Shown here one piece after another: positions 26,176 through 34,861 of a stretch of 64,000 nt of DNA. The DNA is taken from NCBI GenBank assembly GCA_947448735.1, contig CANFOS010000015.1, forward strand, positions 1 to 64,000, in the 5' to 3' direction. Under the pieces are notes generated by a model. It ran no database searches. It saw nothing but the letters and a program-made list of their open reading frames with translations, and was not told the origin of the DNA. Made by a program: the position numbers and the translations under genes. The stretch comes from Comamonadaceae bacterium. GTDB taxonomy: Bacteria > Pseudomonadota > Gammaproteobacteria > Burkholderiales > Burkholderiaceae_C. The stretch's first letter is position 1, and each line of letters begins with the position of its first letter.

Positions 26176-26612
26176 TTTTTAGTTGGAATATATATTAAAA
26201 ATTAATTGCTTGATGATTTTATTATTTGAATTGTAATCACGAATAATTTAATAATTTAAAAATAATTTATAATTTTATTTTCGTGATTGTTATGACGTTA
26301 ACAATATTGCTATTCATGGACGCATGATTTAATGTTAAATAAATTAAATTTATATATGTAATAAATAATTATTTATAAGCATGGGATTCACCCTTGAGTG
26401 ATTGCCACATAACCGACTTTATTCTATAAAAAATCGCCTGCGACATCAGGGGCACCGCCGACTTGGCAGGATGAAGAGAAACTTGATGCCCAATCAACTG
26501 TCAGACCAGATAAAGGAGCGACAAAGACGCGCCTTGCGACTTGCAAAAAACACTGCCTTTTTATTGCAGCATGGCCAGGCAAACTGGCTGCTGGTGGCAT
26601 CAGGCCGGCGGC
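26176..26612. other. AT-rich non-coding stretch of the island
   Basis: From 26176 to about 26400 the sequence is extremely A/T-rich with many TAAT and TTTAT runs and no credible gene; it should hold the promoter of the repeat protein. From 26402 to 26623 there is a 73-codon plus-strand frame (with a basic MPNQLSDQIKERQRRALR segment) that I cannot assign and that overlaps the end of the BKACE gene by 11 bases; it may be a remnant or chance. Confidence 0.5.
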
Positions 26613-27611
26613 TCAGACGATAGCTGAGACCGCTTGCATTTGATTTTTAACACGGGGTGGGGTTAGCCCCATAATTTGCCGCGCCTCCGCGGGCGTTGCG
26701 AGTTCGCGTCCAAGTTCGTTCGCGATGTTAGCGACCTTGCGCACAACGTCTGCTGAAGATTTGATCTTCTCATCACGGTGGGGGTAAAGAAAGACGGAAT
26801 CTTCCATGCCAACACGGACCATATCAAAGCCGAGCATGATTGCAAGATTCGTAAATGGCAGCCAGTTGCGACCGCCGGCGCAGACTCCGCGTACCGCGCC
26901 AGGCCACATGGACTGCTGCATGGTCATCAAGTAGATGTAGTTCCACGGATCCGGGCCAACTGGCGATGCATGGGAAAAGCCATGAAAGCCCATCATGATG
27001 TTCATGAGCGCGGGCTCCTTCCCCACGCCGGTCGTTAGCAGCCAGTCGACAACGTCCTTCAGCCCCGAATAGCTATGCACCTGGTACTCAGGGCGTACAC
27101 CGTGGTCTTCAAGATATTGAATCTGCTCCGTCAATATCTTTCGCGTGACCACGTAGGTAAACTTTTCCGAGAAAGACATCGACTGCAAGAGCATGACGGC
27201 GCTCTGCATATATTCCGGACCGGCGTCTGTCAGCACGTCCACGCAGCGCTTGATGGTGTCCAGGCCGGAGGGAACGTCGTAATCCATGTATGGAATGACC
27301 GAGGTAATGATGTCGGGGCATTGGTCAAAGACCCTGTCTATGGTTTCCTTCATGACGTGCGGGTCCTTGCTGGGTAGCCCATTCTTCTCGCGCGCATGCA
27401 CATGCCAGACCGCTGCGCCGGCCTTATAAGCATCGACCGCAGCCTTGACGTTTTCCTCCATCGTGAATGGCTGCATTGGGTTTTGCTCACGGTTCGTGAA
27501 CGAGCCGGTAGGGGCCACGTTGATGATGAGCTTCTTGCTCAGTGTCGTGTGTGGCGGCTCAAGATGCAGACCGGTGAGTAGTCCGGAATAAAGTTCGTTG
27601 ACGGCAACCAT
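26613..27611 (-). CDS. BKACE-family beta-keto acid cleavage enzyme (DUF849)
   Basis: BKACE enzymes condense a beta-keto carboxylate with acetyl-CoA to give acetoacetate and a CoA ester; the best known is the 3-keto-5-aminohexanoate cleavage enzyme of lysine fermentation. The 332-residue TIM-barrel protein shows LIINVAPTGSFTNREQNPMQ, the zinc-ligand pair in AAVWHVHARE, and VRVGMEDSVFLYPH toward the end. Substrates within the family vary widely, so none is assigned. It follows a Bug receptor gene by 18 bp on the same strand; together they look like a carboxylate uptake and degradation unit. Confidence 0.9.
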   Translation of the reverse strand: MVAVNELYSGLLTGLHLEPPHTTLSKKLIINVAPTGSFTNREQNPMQPFTMEENVKAAVDAYKAGAAVWHVHAREKNGLPSKDPHVMKETIDRVFDQCPDIITSVIPYMDYDVPSGLDTIKRCVDVLTDAGPEYMQSAVMLLQSMSFSEKFTYVVTRKILTEQIQYLEDHGVRPEYQVHSYSGLKDVVDWLLTTGVGKEPALMNIMMGFHGFSHASPVGPDPWNYIYLMTMQQSMWPGAVRGVCAGGRNWLPFTNLAIMLGFDMVRVGMEDSVFLYPHRDEKIKSSADVVRKVANIANELGRELATPAEARQIMGLTPPRVKNQMQAVSAIV

Positions 27612-27629
27612 AAGGCTCCTTGTATGTGA

Positions 27630-28616
27630 CTAGGACGGTGTGTTTGCGGGCTTGAAGCCCCATTGTTTGAAGATGCGGTAGGCATTTGCCTGATCGGCCT
27701 TCAAGAACTCGCCAAATTTTGCTGGTGTGTCTCCAACGAATGTGAGGGTGTAGCTCTTGTAGAACTGCTGGGCGGCAGGCGTTTGGGCGGACTTGACAAT
27801 GGCTGAGTGAAGGCGATCAAGAATGGGAGCTGGAATTTTTGCAGGCCCAAACGCCGCAAAATAGGCAGCCAAGCCGGTATCAGCGCCTAATTCCGCAAGC
27901 GTGGGCAAGCCGGGAAGAGATGCCGCGCGTTGGCGGCCCGTCAACGCCAGTGGTTTCAGCCGCCCTGATTCGATATGCTGCATGGCATTGCCTATGCCCA
28001 TGTATGTCAAATCGACCTCTCCAGCGAGTATCGCCGGGTTGGCCTGGCCTGCACCCTTATACGGAATCGGTGTGATATTGACATCCTCGTGGCTTGTAAT
28101 GGCCTTCAGCAAAATGTCGGGCTGGCTTGCCTCTCCCCATGTTCCCCAGTTCAGTTTGCCCGGAGACGCTTTGGCCGCGGCTATCAGTTCCCTGTAGGAG
28201 TTGATACCGGACTTTGCGTTGACCACGATCAAGCCGTTGGTCCACCCCAGGTTTGTAATGGGTGTGAAACCGTCTTTGGCATCGTATGGCAACGACGAAA
28301 ATAAAATTGGATTAAAAGACAAACTGTCCTGCACCGTCATGCAAATGGTGTAGCCATCGGGCGGCGCACTCGCGCAAGCCTGCATACCAGGGATGCCCGC
28401 TGCTCCTGCACGATTCTCGACGAGCACAGCCTGACCCAGTTCATCTTTCATGCCCGCAGCTAGCGTTCTGGCCAGCGCATCATTGATACCCCCTGCGGGA
28501 TAGGGAACAATAATTTTGATGGGCTTGGCTGGATAAGATTGCCCGATGGCGCCGCCACCCGCCATCAAGCCCAGCAGCACGACAGTACACAGTTTGGAAT
28601 AACAAGAGATTTGCAT
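27630..28616 (-). CDS. Bug/TctC-family periplasmic receptor linked to BKACE
   Basis: The 328-residue receptor has a signal peptide (MQISCYSKLCTVVLLGLMAG to GGAIGQ) and the family opening YPAKPIKIIVPYPAGGINDA, followed by VLVENRAGAAGIPGMQACAS. I start it at the ATG at 28616, which gives a proper signal; the frame is open further upstream but that part is not signal-like. It lies upstream of the BKACE gene in the same operon, so its ligand may be that enzyme's substrate or a precursor (inference). It is only distantly related to the Bug protein at 386. Confidence 0.88.
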   Translation of the reverse strand: MQISCYSKLCTVVLLGLMAGGGAIGQSYPAKPIKIIVPYPAGGINDALARTLAAGMKDELGQAVLVENRAGAAGIPGMQACASAPPDGYTICMTVQDSLSFNPILFSSLPYDAKDGFTPITNLGWTNGLIVVNAKSGINSYRELIAAAKASPGKLNWGTWGEASQPDILLKAITSHEDVNITPIPYKGAGQANPAILAGEVDLTYMGIGNAMQHIESGRLKPLALTGRQRAASLPGLPTLAELGADTGLAAYFAAFGPAKIPAPILDRLHSAIVKSAQTPAAQQFYKSYTLTFVGDTPAKFGEFLKADQANAYRIFKQWGFKPANTPS

Positions 28617-28802
28617 GTGACGAAGTGGAAATTTGAGCCGCCCACAAGGCGACTGATTTGAATCCACTCTCAGTGTACTTATTGGCCACGCTAATTGGCT
28701 AGCGATAACCCTTAGATGAATCGACTGCAACGAACCCCGGGCGATTCAGGCCCGATTCCATGGGGGCCTGCGCTAATTTATTCCTAAATGAATTGTCTGT
28801 AT

Positions 28803-29555
28803 TCATTTTAAGTTTTTAACAATAAATTCCTTAACAACAGCTGCTGCTTTATCCAAGATCCCTGCATACATGTGGCGGCCGCTCGTATGTACATCTCCAT
28901 CATCAAAGCCACCTTCCATCCATACTTGATCGGTTGATAAGGTATTTTTATCCTTGATTTCTTGAAATAACTTTTCAGCATTTTTAGGGTTAGTCCACCC
29001 ATTGGGATCATCTTTATGGTGAATTACCAACAAAGGAAGATTTAAATTGGTATTTAATTTGGTTTCATTTCGGCTTCCACTAAAAATCACGCCATCAATT
29101 AGTTTTTGATTTTCAGAAGATTTGTTAAGAAAAGAAGCAAGGCTGACTGCTCCGTTGCTATGGCCAATTAAAAATACAGGCAATTTTGTTTTTTGCCTGT
29201 AGTATTCAATCACGGTTTTAATTCGCTCGACGTGCTGACTTGTGGTTCGTGGTGTTAAATCACTTCTGTATCCAAGTGATGTTCTACTGTCCATGATCAC
29301 CAAATCAAGGGGCTTTTTGTCTTCGGTCTTGTTGATGAACCCCAATATCCAACTAGGTTGAGCATTTGGCTTATTTGCCAGACCAAAACTACCATCACCA
29401 CCCGGAAGAAATATCAGTGTGGCCTTCGCTTCAGCACTTGCCCAATACGCAGTTGGAACATCATTTTTTTCGAATGGGATTAATAAAATTTCTGCTTTGC
29501 TCAGATTGCACGCAAGTGAAATTAAGAGGATTGAAAAAAGACGATTTGGCTTCAT
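28803..29555 (-). CDS. Secreted alpha/beta hydrolase
   Basis: The 250-residue protein has a signal peptide (MKPNRLFSILLISLACNLSK, cleavage near KAEI) and an alpha/beta-hydrolase core: LIFLPGGDGSFG as oxyanion-hole strand, the nucleophile elbow LIGHSNGAVS with Ser at the centre, LLVIHHKDDPNGW with a candidate Asp, and GGFDDGDVHTSGRH with a candidate His. The substrate is unknown. It is noticeably richer in A/T than core genes here. Genes of this kind often hydrolyse esters or peptides in the periplasm. Confidence 0.8.
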   Translation of the reverse strand: MKPNRLFSILLISLACNLSKAEILLIPFEKNDVPTAYWASAEAKATLIFLPGGDGSFGLANKPNAQPSWILGFINKTEDKKPLDLVIMDSRTSLGYRSDLTPRTTSQHVERIKTVIEYYRQKTKLPVFLIGHSNGAVSLASFLNKSSENQKLIDGVIFSGSRNETKLNTNLNLPLLVIHHKDDPNGWTNPKNAEKLFQEIKDKNTLSTDQVWMEGGFDDGDVHTSGRHMYAGILDKAAAVVKEFIVKNLK

Positions 29556-29597
29556 GATTACTCCTCATGAAAAGTAAGTTGAGACGCTGATTATTTC

Positions 29598-29723
29598 TCA
29601 AAACTTGACTGACGGAACAAACAAATCTCTGACCGTCCAGTCCAGCCCGGGCTCCGGTACCGCGCTGACTGCGCCAGCCAGCAGCGCCCCTTTGTGAAGC
29701 AGCTTGCGTCTGCGTTTGACGGC
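29598..29723 (-). pseudogene. Short remnant of an unidentified conserved protein
   Basis: The minus strand carries a 40-codon open stretch, VKRRRKLLHKGALLAGAVSA followed by VPEPGLDWTV, bounded by stops on both sides. The KLLHKGALLAGA-VP-PGLDW pattern resembles a conserved segment of larger Burkholderiales proteins of unknown function that I recall. It has no start codon or ribosome-binding site. The surrounding 240 bp between the hydrolase and the ABC-F gene hold nothing else I can support. Confidence 0.35.
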
Positions 29724-29795
29724 CTACGGCAGGGCCGTGTCATCTAGAACCGCCTTAGGGCTGTGGGCACGAGATGAACCGCCAGATCTTCAGCG

Positions 29796-31799
29796 CTACA
29801 CCGCCGCGGTTTCAATCTGCTCGGTCAGCTCCAGCCAGCGCTCTTCCAGCTGGCCAATTTCTAGGTCGATGGCTTTGACGCGCTTGCCGGTTTGCGCCAG
29901 CTCTGCGGGCGCTTTGATGGTGGCCAGCTGGGTTTGCAGGGTGTCTTTTTCCAGGTTCAGGGCCTGCATTTGGGCGTCAATCTTGTCGAGTTCTTTGCGC
30001 AGTGGTTTGAAAGCCGCGTTTTTACCTGTTTTTTGGTCTTTTTGGCCTTTTTGGGTGTCAAAAGTGCTTTTACCCCTCGCCTTGTCTACGTTGTTTGCTT
30101 CTGTTTCAATAGCGGCTTTGGGGCTTGGCGCGGCACTGGCCTTTTTGGCCTCCTCGCGCATTTTCTTGGCGTGGTCGAGCAAATACTTCTGGTAGTCGTC
30201 CAGGTCGCCGTCAAACGGGGCCACACCGCCCTGGCTGACCATCCAGAACTCGTCGCACACAGCGCGCAAAAGCGCACGGTCATGGCTGACCAGCATCACC
30301 GTGCCTTCAAACTCATTGAGCGCCATGCTCAGGGCTTCGCGGGTGGCCAGGTCCAGGTGGTTGGTGGGCTCGTCCAGCAGCAGCAGGTTGGGGCGCTGCC
30401 AAACAATCATGCACAGCACCAGTCGCGCTTTTTCGCCACCGCTCATGCTGCCGACGGCCTGCTTGACCATGTCGCCGCCAAAATTGAAGTTGCCCAAAAA
30501 GCTGCGCAGGTCTTGCTCGCGCGTCGGCTGGTTGCCCATCTTGCCGGCGGCCGTGACTTCTTTGACCAGGCGGATCATGTGCTCCAGCGGGTTGTCTGCG
30601 GGGCGCAGCACGTCAAGTTCTTGCTGGGCAAAGTAGCCAATGTTCAGGCCTTTTCCTTCGGTCATGTCGCCACTGATGGGTGCCAGCGCGCGTGCGACGG
30701 TTTTCACCAGCGTTGATTTGCCTTGGCCGTTAGCGCCTAGGATGCCGATGCGCTGACCTGCCAGCACCGACTTGCTGACGTTTTGCACAATCACGGTCGG
30801 TGGTGTGCCCTCCGGTGCGTCCTCGGGTGCCGGGTAGCCAAAAAACGCGTTTTGCATGGCCAGCATCGGGTTGGGCAGGTTGGCGGGCTCTTTGAACTCA
30901 AACGTAAAGTCAGCCTCGGCCAGCAGCGGCGCAATTTTCTCCATCCGGTCGAGCGCCTTGACCCGGCTCTGCGCCTGTTTTGCCTTGCTGGCCTTGGCCT
31001 TGAAGCGGGCAATGAACTTTTGCAGGTGCGCAATTTTGTCCTGCTGCTTGCTGAACGCGGTTTGCTGCAGCGCCATCTGCTCACTGCGCAGGTCTTCAAA
31101 CTTGCTGTAGTTGCCGCCGTAGCGGGTCAGTTTGGCGCTTTCAATGTGGACCGTCACGTCGGTCACGGCATCTAAAAACTCGCGGTCATGACTGATGACC
31201 AGCATGGTGCCCTGGTAGCGTTTGAGCCAGGCTTCCAGCCAGACCAGCGCGTCCAGGTCCAGGTGGTTGGTGGGCTCGTCCAGCAGCAGCAGGTCAGACG
31301 GGCACATCAGCGCCCGCGCCAGTTGCAGGCGCATGCGCCAGCCACCAGAAAAGCTGTTGACCGGGTTGTCAAGCTCCGACACCTTGAAGCCCAGGCCCAA
31401 GATGAGTGCCTGCGCCCGCGCTTTGGCGTCGTGCTCGCCAGCGTCATACAGCTCCATGTAGGCGTGCGCCATGCGGTCGCCGTCGCCGCTTTCTTCGCTG
31501 GCCGCGACTTCGGCCTGCGCAGCCAGCAGCACAATGTCGCCTTCAATCACGTAGTCGGTGGCGCTTTGCTCGGTTTCGGGCATGTCCTGCGCCACCTGCG
31601 CCATGCGCCACTGGGTGGGGATGAAAAATTCGCCGCCGTCTTCATGCAAGGAGCCGTTCAGCATCGCAAACAGCGACGACTTGCCCGCGCCATTGCGCCC
31701 CACCAGACCAATGTTTTCACCGGGGTTCAGGCTGACAGAGGCGCTGTCAAGAATCACTTTGGAGCCGCGACGCAGCACCACGTTTTTAAGGGTAATCAT
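29796..31799 (-). CDS. ABC-F family ATPase (YheS/Uup-like)
   Basis: The 667-residue protein has two ABC domains without membrane helices. Walker A motifs are GRNGAGKSS (about residue 36) and GANGQGKST; signature motifs are FSGGWRMRLQLARAL and MSGGEKARLVLCMIV; both Walker B regions read LLLDEPTNHLD. A basic linker joins the two domains, and a C-terminal coiled coil starts near PLRKELDKIDAQMQALNLEK. ABC-F proteins act on ribosomes to resolve stalled states. The low-complexity segment before the coiled coil (SAAPSPKAAIETEAN) overlaps a possible repeat A copy. Confidence 0.92.
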   Translation of the reverse strand: MITLKNVVLRRGSKVILDSASVSLNPGENIGLVGRNGAGKSSLFAMLNGSLHEDGGEFFIPTQWRMAQVAQDMPETEQSATDYVIEGDIVLLAAQAEVAASEESGDGDRMAHAYMELYDAGEHDAKARAQALILGLGFKVSELDNPVNSFSGGWRMRLQLARALMCPSDLLLLDEPTNHLDLDALVWLEAWLKRYQGTMLVISHDREFLDAVTDVTVHIESAKLTRYGGNYSKFEDLRSEQMALQQTAFSKQQDKIAHLQKFIARFKAKASKAKQAQSRVKALDRMEKIAPLLAEADFTFEFKEPANLPNPMLAMQNAFFGYPAPEDAPEGTPPTVIVQNVSKSVLAGQRIGILGANGQGKSTLVKTVARALAPISGDMTEGKGLNIGYFAQQELDVLRPADNPLEHMIRLVKEVTAAGKMGNQPTREQDLRSFLGNFNFGGDMVKQAVGSMSGGEKARLVLCMIVWQRPNLLLLDEPTNHLDLATREALSMALNEFEGTVMLVSHDRALLRAVCDEFWMVSQGGVAPFDGDLDDYQKYLLDHAKKMREEAKKASAAPSPKAAIETEANNVDKARGKSTFDTQKGQKDQKTGKNAAFKPLRKELDKIDAQMQALNLEKDTLQTQLATIKAPAELAQTGKRVKAIDLEIGQLEERWLELTEQIETAAV
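30097..30150 (+). repeat. Possible dispersed repeat A in the ABC-F linker
   Basis: GCTTCTGTTTCAATAGCGGC matches the 40115-side copy of repeat A (same orientation) at 15 of 20 positions, and CACTGGCCTTTTTGGCC follows at about the expected distance. It is antisense to the gene and read as Ala-Ile-Glu-Thr-Glu-Ala, in the common phase. It lies in a poorly conserved linker. Confidence 0.35.
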
Positions 31800-31869
31800 G
31801 TCTCAAACAGTCTAGAAAAGGGACGCAAGCGGGGACGCGAGCCTGCGTCCAGAAAACGCGAATCAGAAT

Positions 31870-32754
31870 TTATTGCAGCTGCTGCCGCGTCAGCAGCAAC
31901 ACCTGGTCTGGGCCAGCGCTTGTCTCGAACCACAGAGGTTCCAGCCCAGGCACACGATGCATGAAGGCGCGCTCAAAGTTTTCGCGCTCGTTGCCTATTT
32001 CCAGCACCAACACCGCATTTTCGCTCATATGCTGCGCCACGGTTAGAAAAAGGCTTCGAATAAAGTCCATGCCGTCAGTGCCGCTGGCCAGCGCCAGTGC
32101 TGGCTCAGCCTTGAATTCCGCCGGCAATCCGGCCATGGTGGCGGCGTTAACGTAGGGCGGGTTGCACAAAATCAGGTCGTACGGCCCGCAGCAAGCCGCC
32201 AAACCGTCTGACGCCACCAACGTGATGCGTTTGTTCAGGTTGTGTTTGTCGACGTTGATGCGGGCCACAGCCAGCGCGTCGGCACTGATGTCCGCCGCAT
32301 CAATCACCACGTCTGGGTAAGCCATGGCCGCCAGCACGGCCAGGCTGCCGTTGCCGGTGCACAGATCAAGCACGCGGTGGGTGCTCTGGCTCAACCACGG
32401 GTCCATGCTTTCATCCACAATCAGTTCGGCAATGAACGAACGCGGAATGATGACCCGTTCATCCACATAAAACGGCACGCCCTGCAGCCAGGCCTCATTG
32501 GTCAGGTAGGCCAGCGGCTTTCGGCTGCTGATACGCGCTCCTAAAAGCGTAGCTACCAGTGCAAGATTTTGTTGGTCTACAGGCTGATTCGCTACGCCAT
32601 CAAGGTCATCCAGCGGCAACTTGAGCTGCCACAGCACCAGCCAAGCGGCCTCGTCAAAGGCATTGAGCGTACCTTGGCCAAAACCATTGGCCAGGCTCAG
32701 ACCCGCGGCTTCAAGCTGCGCGGCGGTATGTCTGACCAGTTCAATGACAGTCAA
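31870..32754 (-). CDS. prmB: 50S ribosomal protein L3 glutamine methyltransferase
   Basis: PrmB N5-methylates a Gln of ribosomal protein L3. The 294-residue protein has an N-terminal helical domain, FYVDERVIIPRSFIAELIVD, the SAM-binding VLDLCTGNGSLAVLAAMAYP and the catalytic NPPYVN that holds the Gln side chain. The L3-specific PrmB rather than PrmC is supported by the VDERVIIPRS block. The start is a TTG at 32754 overlapping the pilU stop (TTGA). Residues about 52-73 coincide with a copy of repeat A without changing the expected length. Confidence 0.92.
   Translation of the reverse strand: MTVIELVRHTAAQLEAAGLSLANGFGQGTLNAFDEAAWLVLWQLKLPLDDLDGVANQPVDQQNLALVATLLGARISSRKPLAYLTNEAWLQGVPFYVDERVIIPRSFIAELIVDESMDPWLSQSTHRVLDLCTGNGSLAVLAAMAYPDVVIDAADISADALAVARINVDKHNLNKRITLVASDGLAACCGPYDLILCNPPYVNAATMAGLPAEFKAEPALALASGTDGMDFIRSLFLTVAQHMSENAVLVLEIGNERENFERAFMHRVPGLEPLWFETSAGPDQVLLLTRQQLQ
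32537..32598 (+). repeat. Dispersed repeat A, copy inside prmB
   Basis: GCTCCTAAAAGCGTAGC followed by TACC and, about 18 nt later, TTGGTCTACAGGCTGATTCG. It aligns ungapped to the nadD copy at 36 of 55 positions. It is antisense to prmB and is read there as Ala-Thr-Leu-Leu-Gly-Ala. As far as I recall E. coli PrmB, the segment has the same length, so it replaced rather than lengthened the variable part, or the match is partly convergent. Confidence 0.55.
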
Positions 32755-33899
32755 TGCTTGACGTCCAGCGTGATTTCCGTGAACGATGGTTCGTCGTCCG
32801 GGTCTTCCTGCGGCTCGGCGGCAGCTTTGGCCGCGACGTGAAAGTCGTTATCCAGCCGCCACATCAAGTTGGTGGGCGAGTCAGCGTGCACGAGACCTTC
32901 CTTGCGCGTCACCACACCGTTGGCGATCATTTTGGCGATGTCCATCTCGAAGGTCTGTGAGCCCTCGGCCATGGACTTTTCCATGGCTTCTTTCAAGTCC
33001 GAAAAATCGCCTTTTTCAATCAGGTCGGCGATCAGCTTGGTGTTCAGCATCACCTCGACGGCGGGTGCGCGGCCGCCTTCTATGGTCAGCAGCAGTCGCT
33101 GCGACACGATGGCTTTGAGCGCTGCGGCCAGGTCACCCAACAGGGTGGCGCGCACTTCAACCGGGTAAAAGCTCAAAATCCGGTTCAGTGCCTGGTAACT
33201 GTTGCTGGCGTGCAGGGTGGCCAGGCACAGGTGGCCTGACTGGGCGTAGGCAAGGGCCGCCGACATGGTTTCGCGGTCACGGATTTCACCAATCAAAATC
33301 ACGTCTGGCGCCTGACGCAAAGCGTTTTTCAGGGCGATTTGAAATGACTGGGTATCGGTGCCGATCTCGCGCTGGTTCACCACCGATTTTTTGTTGGTGA
33401 AGATAAATTCCACCGGGTCTTCAATCGTCAACATATGGCCCGGCATGATGGCGTTGCGATGGTCCATCATCGCCGCCAGCGTGGTGCTTTTGCCTGCACC
33501 TGTTGCACCCACCATCAGCATCAGACCGCGCTTTGCCATGATCAGGTCGGCCAGGATGGGCGGAACTCTCAGGCTTTCAAGCGGTGGAATTTCTGCCGGA
33601 ACATGGCGGATCACAGCCGCGTAACTGCCGCGCTGGCGAAAGCCGCTGATCCGGAAATTGCCCGCGCCCGCCATGGTCAGCGCCATGTTCAGCTCGCCGA
33701 GTTGCTTCAGCTCGTCAATACGCTCGGGCGGCAACACCTCTGCCAGCAAGTTAAGTGGTGCATCGGACGGCAACACCTGGCTGTTGATGGGCAAAGTCTG
33801 ACCATTGATTTTGATCAGCGCAGGGGCGTGCGCCGACAGGTACACGTCAGACGCTTTTTTGTCTGCCATGAGCCGCAAAATCCTGTCCATCGTGCTCAT
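32751..33899 (-). CDS. pilU: Type IV pilus retraction ATPase, PilT/PilU family
   Basis: PilU works with PilT to retract type IV pili for twitching motility. The protein has an N-terminal PAS-like domain (MDRILRLMADKKASDVYLSA), then the RecA-like core with Walker A VGATGAGKSTTLAAM, the Asp box TIEDPVEFI, Walker B DVILIGEIRDRETM and the His box HLCLATLHASN. The long C-terminal extension (SMAEGSQTFEMDIAKMIANG and an acidic end) favours PilU over PilT. I start at ATG 33899 (MSTMDRIL); an upstream frame of nine codons is possible. pilT is not adjacent in this window. It overlaps prmB. Confidence 0.87.
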   Translation of the reverse strand: MSTMDRILRLMADKKASDVYLSAHAPALIKINGQTLPINSQVLPSDAPLNLLAEVLPPERIDELKQLGELNMALTMAGAGNFRISGFRQRGSYAAVIRHVPAEIPPLESLRVPPILADLIMAKRGLMLMVGATGAGKSTTLAAMMDHRNAIMPGHMLTIEDPVEFIFTNKKSVVNQREIGTDTQSFQIALKNALRQAPDVILIGEIRDRETMSAALAYAQSGHLCLATLHASNSYQALNRILSFYPVEVRATLLGDLAAALKAIVSQRLLLTIEGGRAPAVEVMLNTKLIADLIEKGDFSDLKEAMEKSMAEGSQTFEMDIAKMIANGVVTRKEGLVHADSPTNLMWRLDNDFHVAAKAAAEPQEDPDDEPSFTEITLDVKH

Positions 33900-33920
33900 C
33901 GCTTCGCTCCTATTGTTAGC

Positions 33921-34016
33921 CCCCACGGTCGCTCGCTACGCGTAGCTTCCTGCCCCCCGAGGGGGCCGCTGCGCCTGCAGCCCGGCAAAGCCGGTTCTGC
34001 GGCCCCTGCTTGAAAA
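33921..34016 (+). repeat. Dispersed GC-rich repeat, family B, dapD-pilU intergenic copy
   Basis: CCCCCACGG, then CTGCCCCCCGAGGGGGCC (a perfect CCCCC-GA-GGGGG-type hairpin centre), GCCCGGCAAAGCCGG, and a GCGGCCCCTGCTTGAAA end. The second half matches 5830-5870 closely and the first half matches the hrpA copy at 53409 in reverse orientation. It occupies most of the gap between dapD and pilU. Confidence 0.7.
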
Positions 34017-34027
34017 TTCAAATAAAG

Positions 34028-34861
34028 TCAGTCTCGCAAGAGATCGTTCAGGCTGGTGGTGGCCCGGGTTTTGGCGTCGACCTTTTTGACAATCACGGCG
34101 CAGTACAGCGAATATTTGCCGCCCGCTTTGGGCAGGTTGCCCGATACCACCACGGAGCCCGCAGGAATGCGGCCATAGCTCACGGTGTCTGTTTCGCGGT
34201 CATAAATCGGGGTGCTCTGGCCGATGTACACGCCCATCGAGATGACCGAGTTTTCTTCGACAATCACGCCTTCGACGACTTCAGAGCGCGCGCCGATGAA
34301 GCAGTTGTCTTCAATGATGGTTGGGTTGGCCTGCATTGGCTCGAGCACACCGCCCAGGCCGACGCCGCCAGACAAATGCACGTTTTTGCCGACTTGCGCA
34401 CAAGAACCCACAGCCGCCCAGGTGTCCACCATCGTGCCTTCATCGACATAGGCGCCAATGTTCACGTAGCTGGGCATCAAAATCGCACCTTTGGCGATGT
34501 AGCTGCCGCGCCGTGCCACAGCAGGCGGTACCACGCGAATACCGGTTTCGCGCATTTCGGCCTCGCTCAGGTGGCTGAACTTGGTTTTGACCTTGTCAAA
34601 AAAGCCCAACTCGCCCGCGCGCATGAGTTCGTTGTCATTGAGTTTGAAGCTCAGCAGCACGGCCTTTTTGATCCACTGGTGCACCGTCCACTGGCCAACG
34701 GCCTGGCGGGTGGCTACCCGAATGCTGCCGTTGTTCAGCTGGGTGATGGTGCTGTCCACCGCATCGCGAATATCTTGCGGTGCGCTTTTGACAGAAAGGC
34801 TGGCTCTGTCGTCCCAAGCGGCATTGATCAGGGCTTCGAGTTGGGTGTTGTCTGTGGTCAT
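34028..34861 (-). CDS. dapD: Tetrahydrodipicolinate N-succinyltransferase
   Basis: DapD succinylates tetrahydrodipicolinate in the lysine/diaminopimelate pathway. The 277-residue protein has an N-terminal helical domain ([20 protein letters not shown]) and a left-handed beta-helix of hexapeptide repeats (for example [20 protein letters not shown] and [20 protein letters not shown]). The ATG at 34861 overlaps the stop of dapC (ATGA); the upstream part of the frame is a shadow. It is adjacent to the next enzyme of the pathway. Confidence 0.97.
   Translation of the reverse strand: MTTDNTQLEALINAAWDDRASLSVKSAPQDIRDAVDSTITQLNNGSIRVATRQAVGQWTVHQWIKKAVLLSFKLNDNELMRAGELGFFDKVKTKFSHLSEAEMRETGIRVVPPAVARRGSYIAKGAILMPSYVNIGAYVDEGTMVDTWAAVGSCAQVGKNVHLSGGVGLGGVLEPMQANPTIIEDNCFIGARSEVVEGVIVEENSVISMGVYIGQSTPIYDRETDTVSYGRIPAGSVVVSGNLPKAGGKYSLYCAVIVKKVDAKTRATTSLNDLLRD

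Larger units (their letters stand above)
23100..29795. mobile_element. Accessory genomic island downstream of tRNA-Lys
   Basis: Between tRNA-Lys and the core ABC-F gene lies a patchwork: two broken serine recombinases in opposite orientation, very AT-rich secreted-protein genes, an internally deleted dihydropyrimidinase, a Bug-BKACE operon, an AT-rich hydrolase and a small remnant. Base composition changes abruptly; for example 24181-24240 has 13 G/C of 60, whereas flanking genes are clearly GC-rich. I found no intact integrase and no second copy of the tRNA 3' end, so limits and mechanism are inferred, and the island may be several insertions. Confidence 0.6.

Noticed and set aside
23041..29795. 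Direct repeat of the tRNA-Lys 3' end as right attachment site
   Set aside because: I searched by eye for GGTTCGACCCCCGCAGGTCC-like strings in the island and found none.
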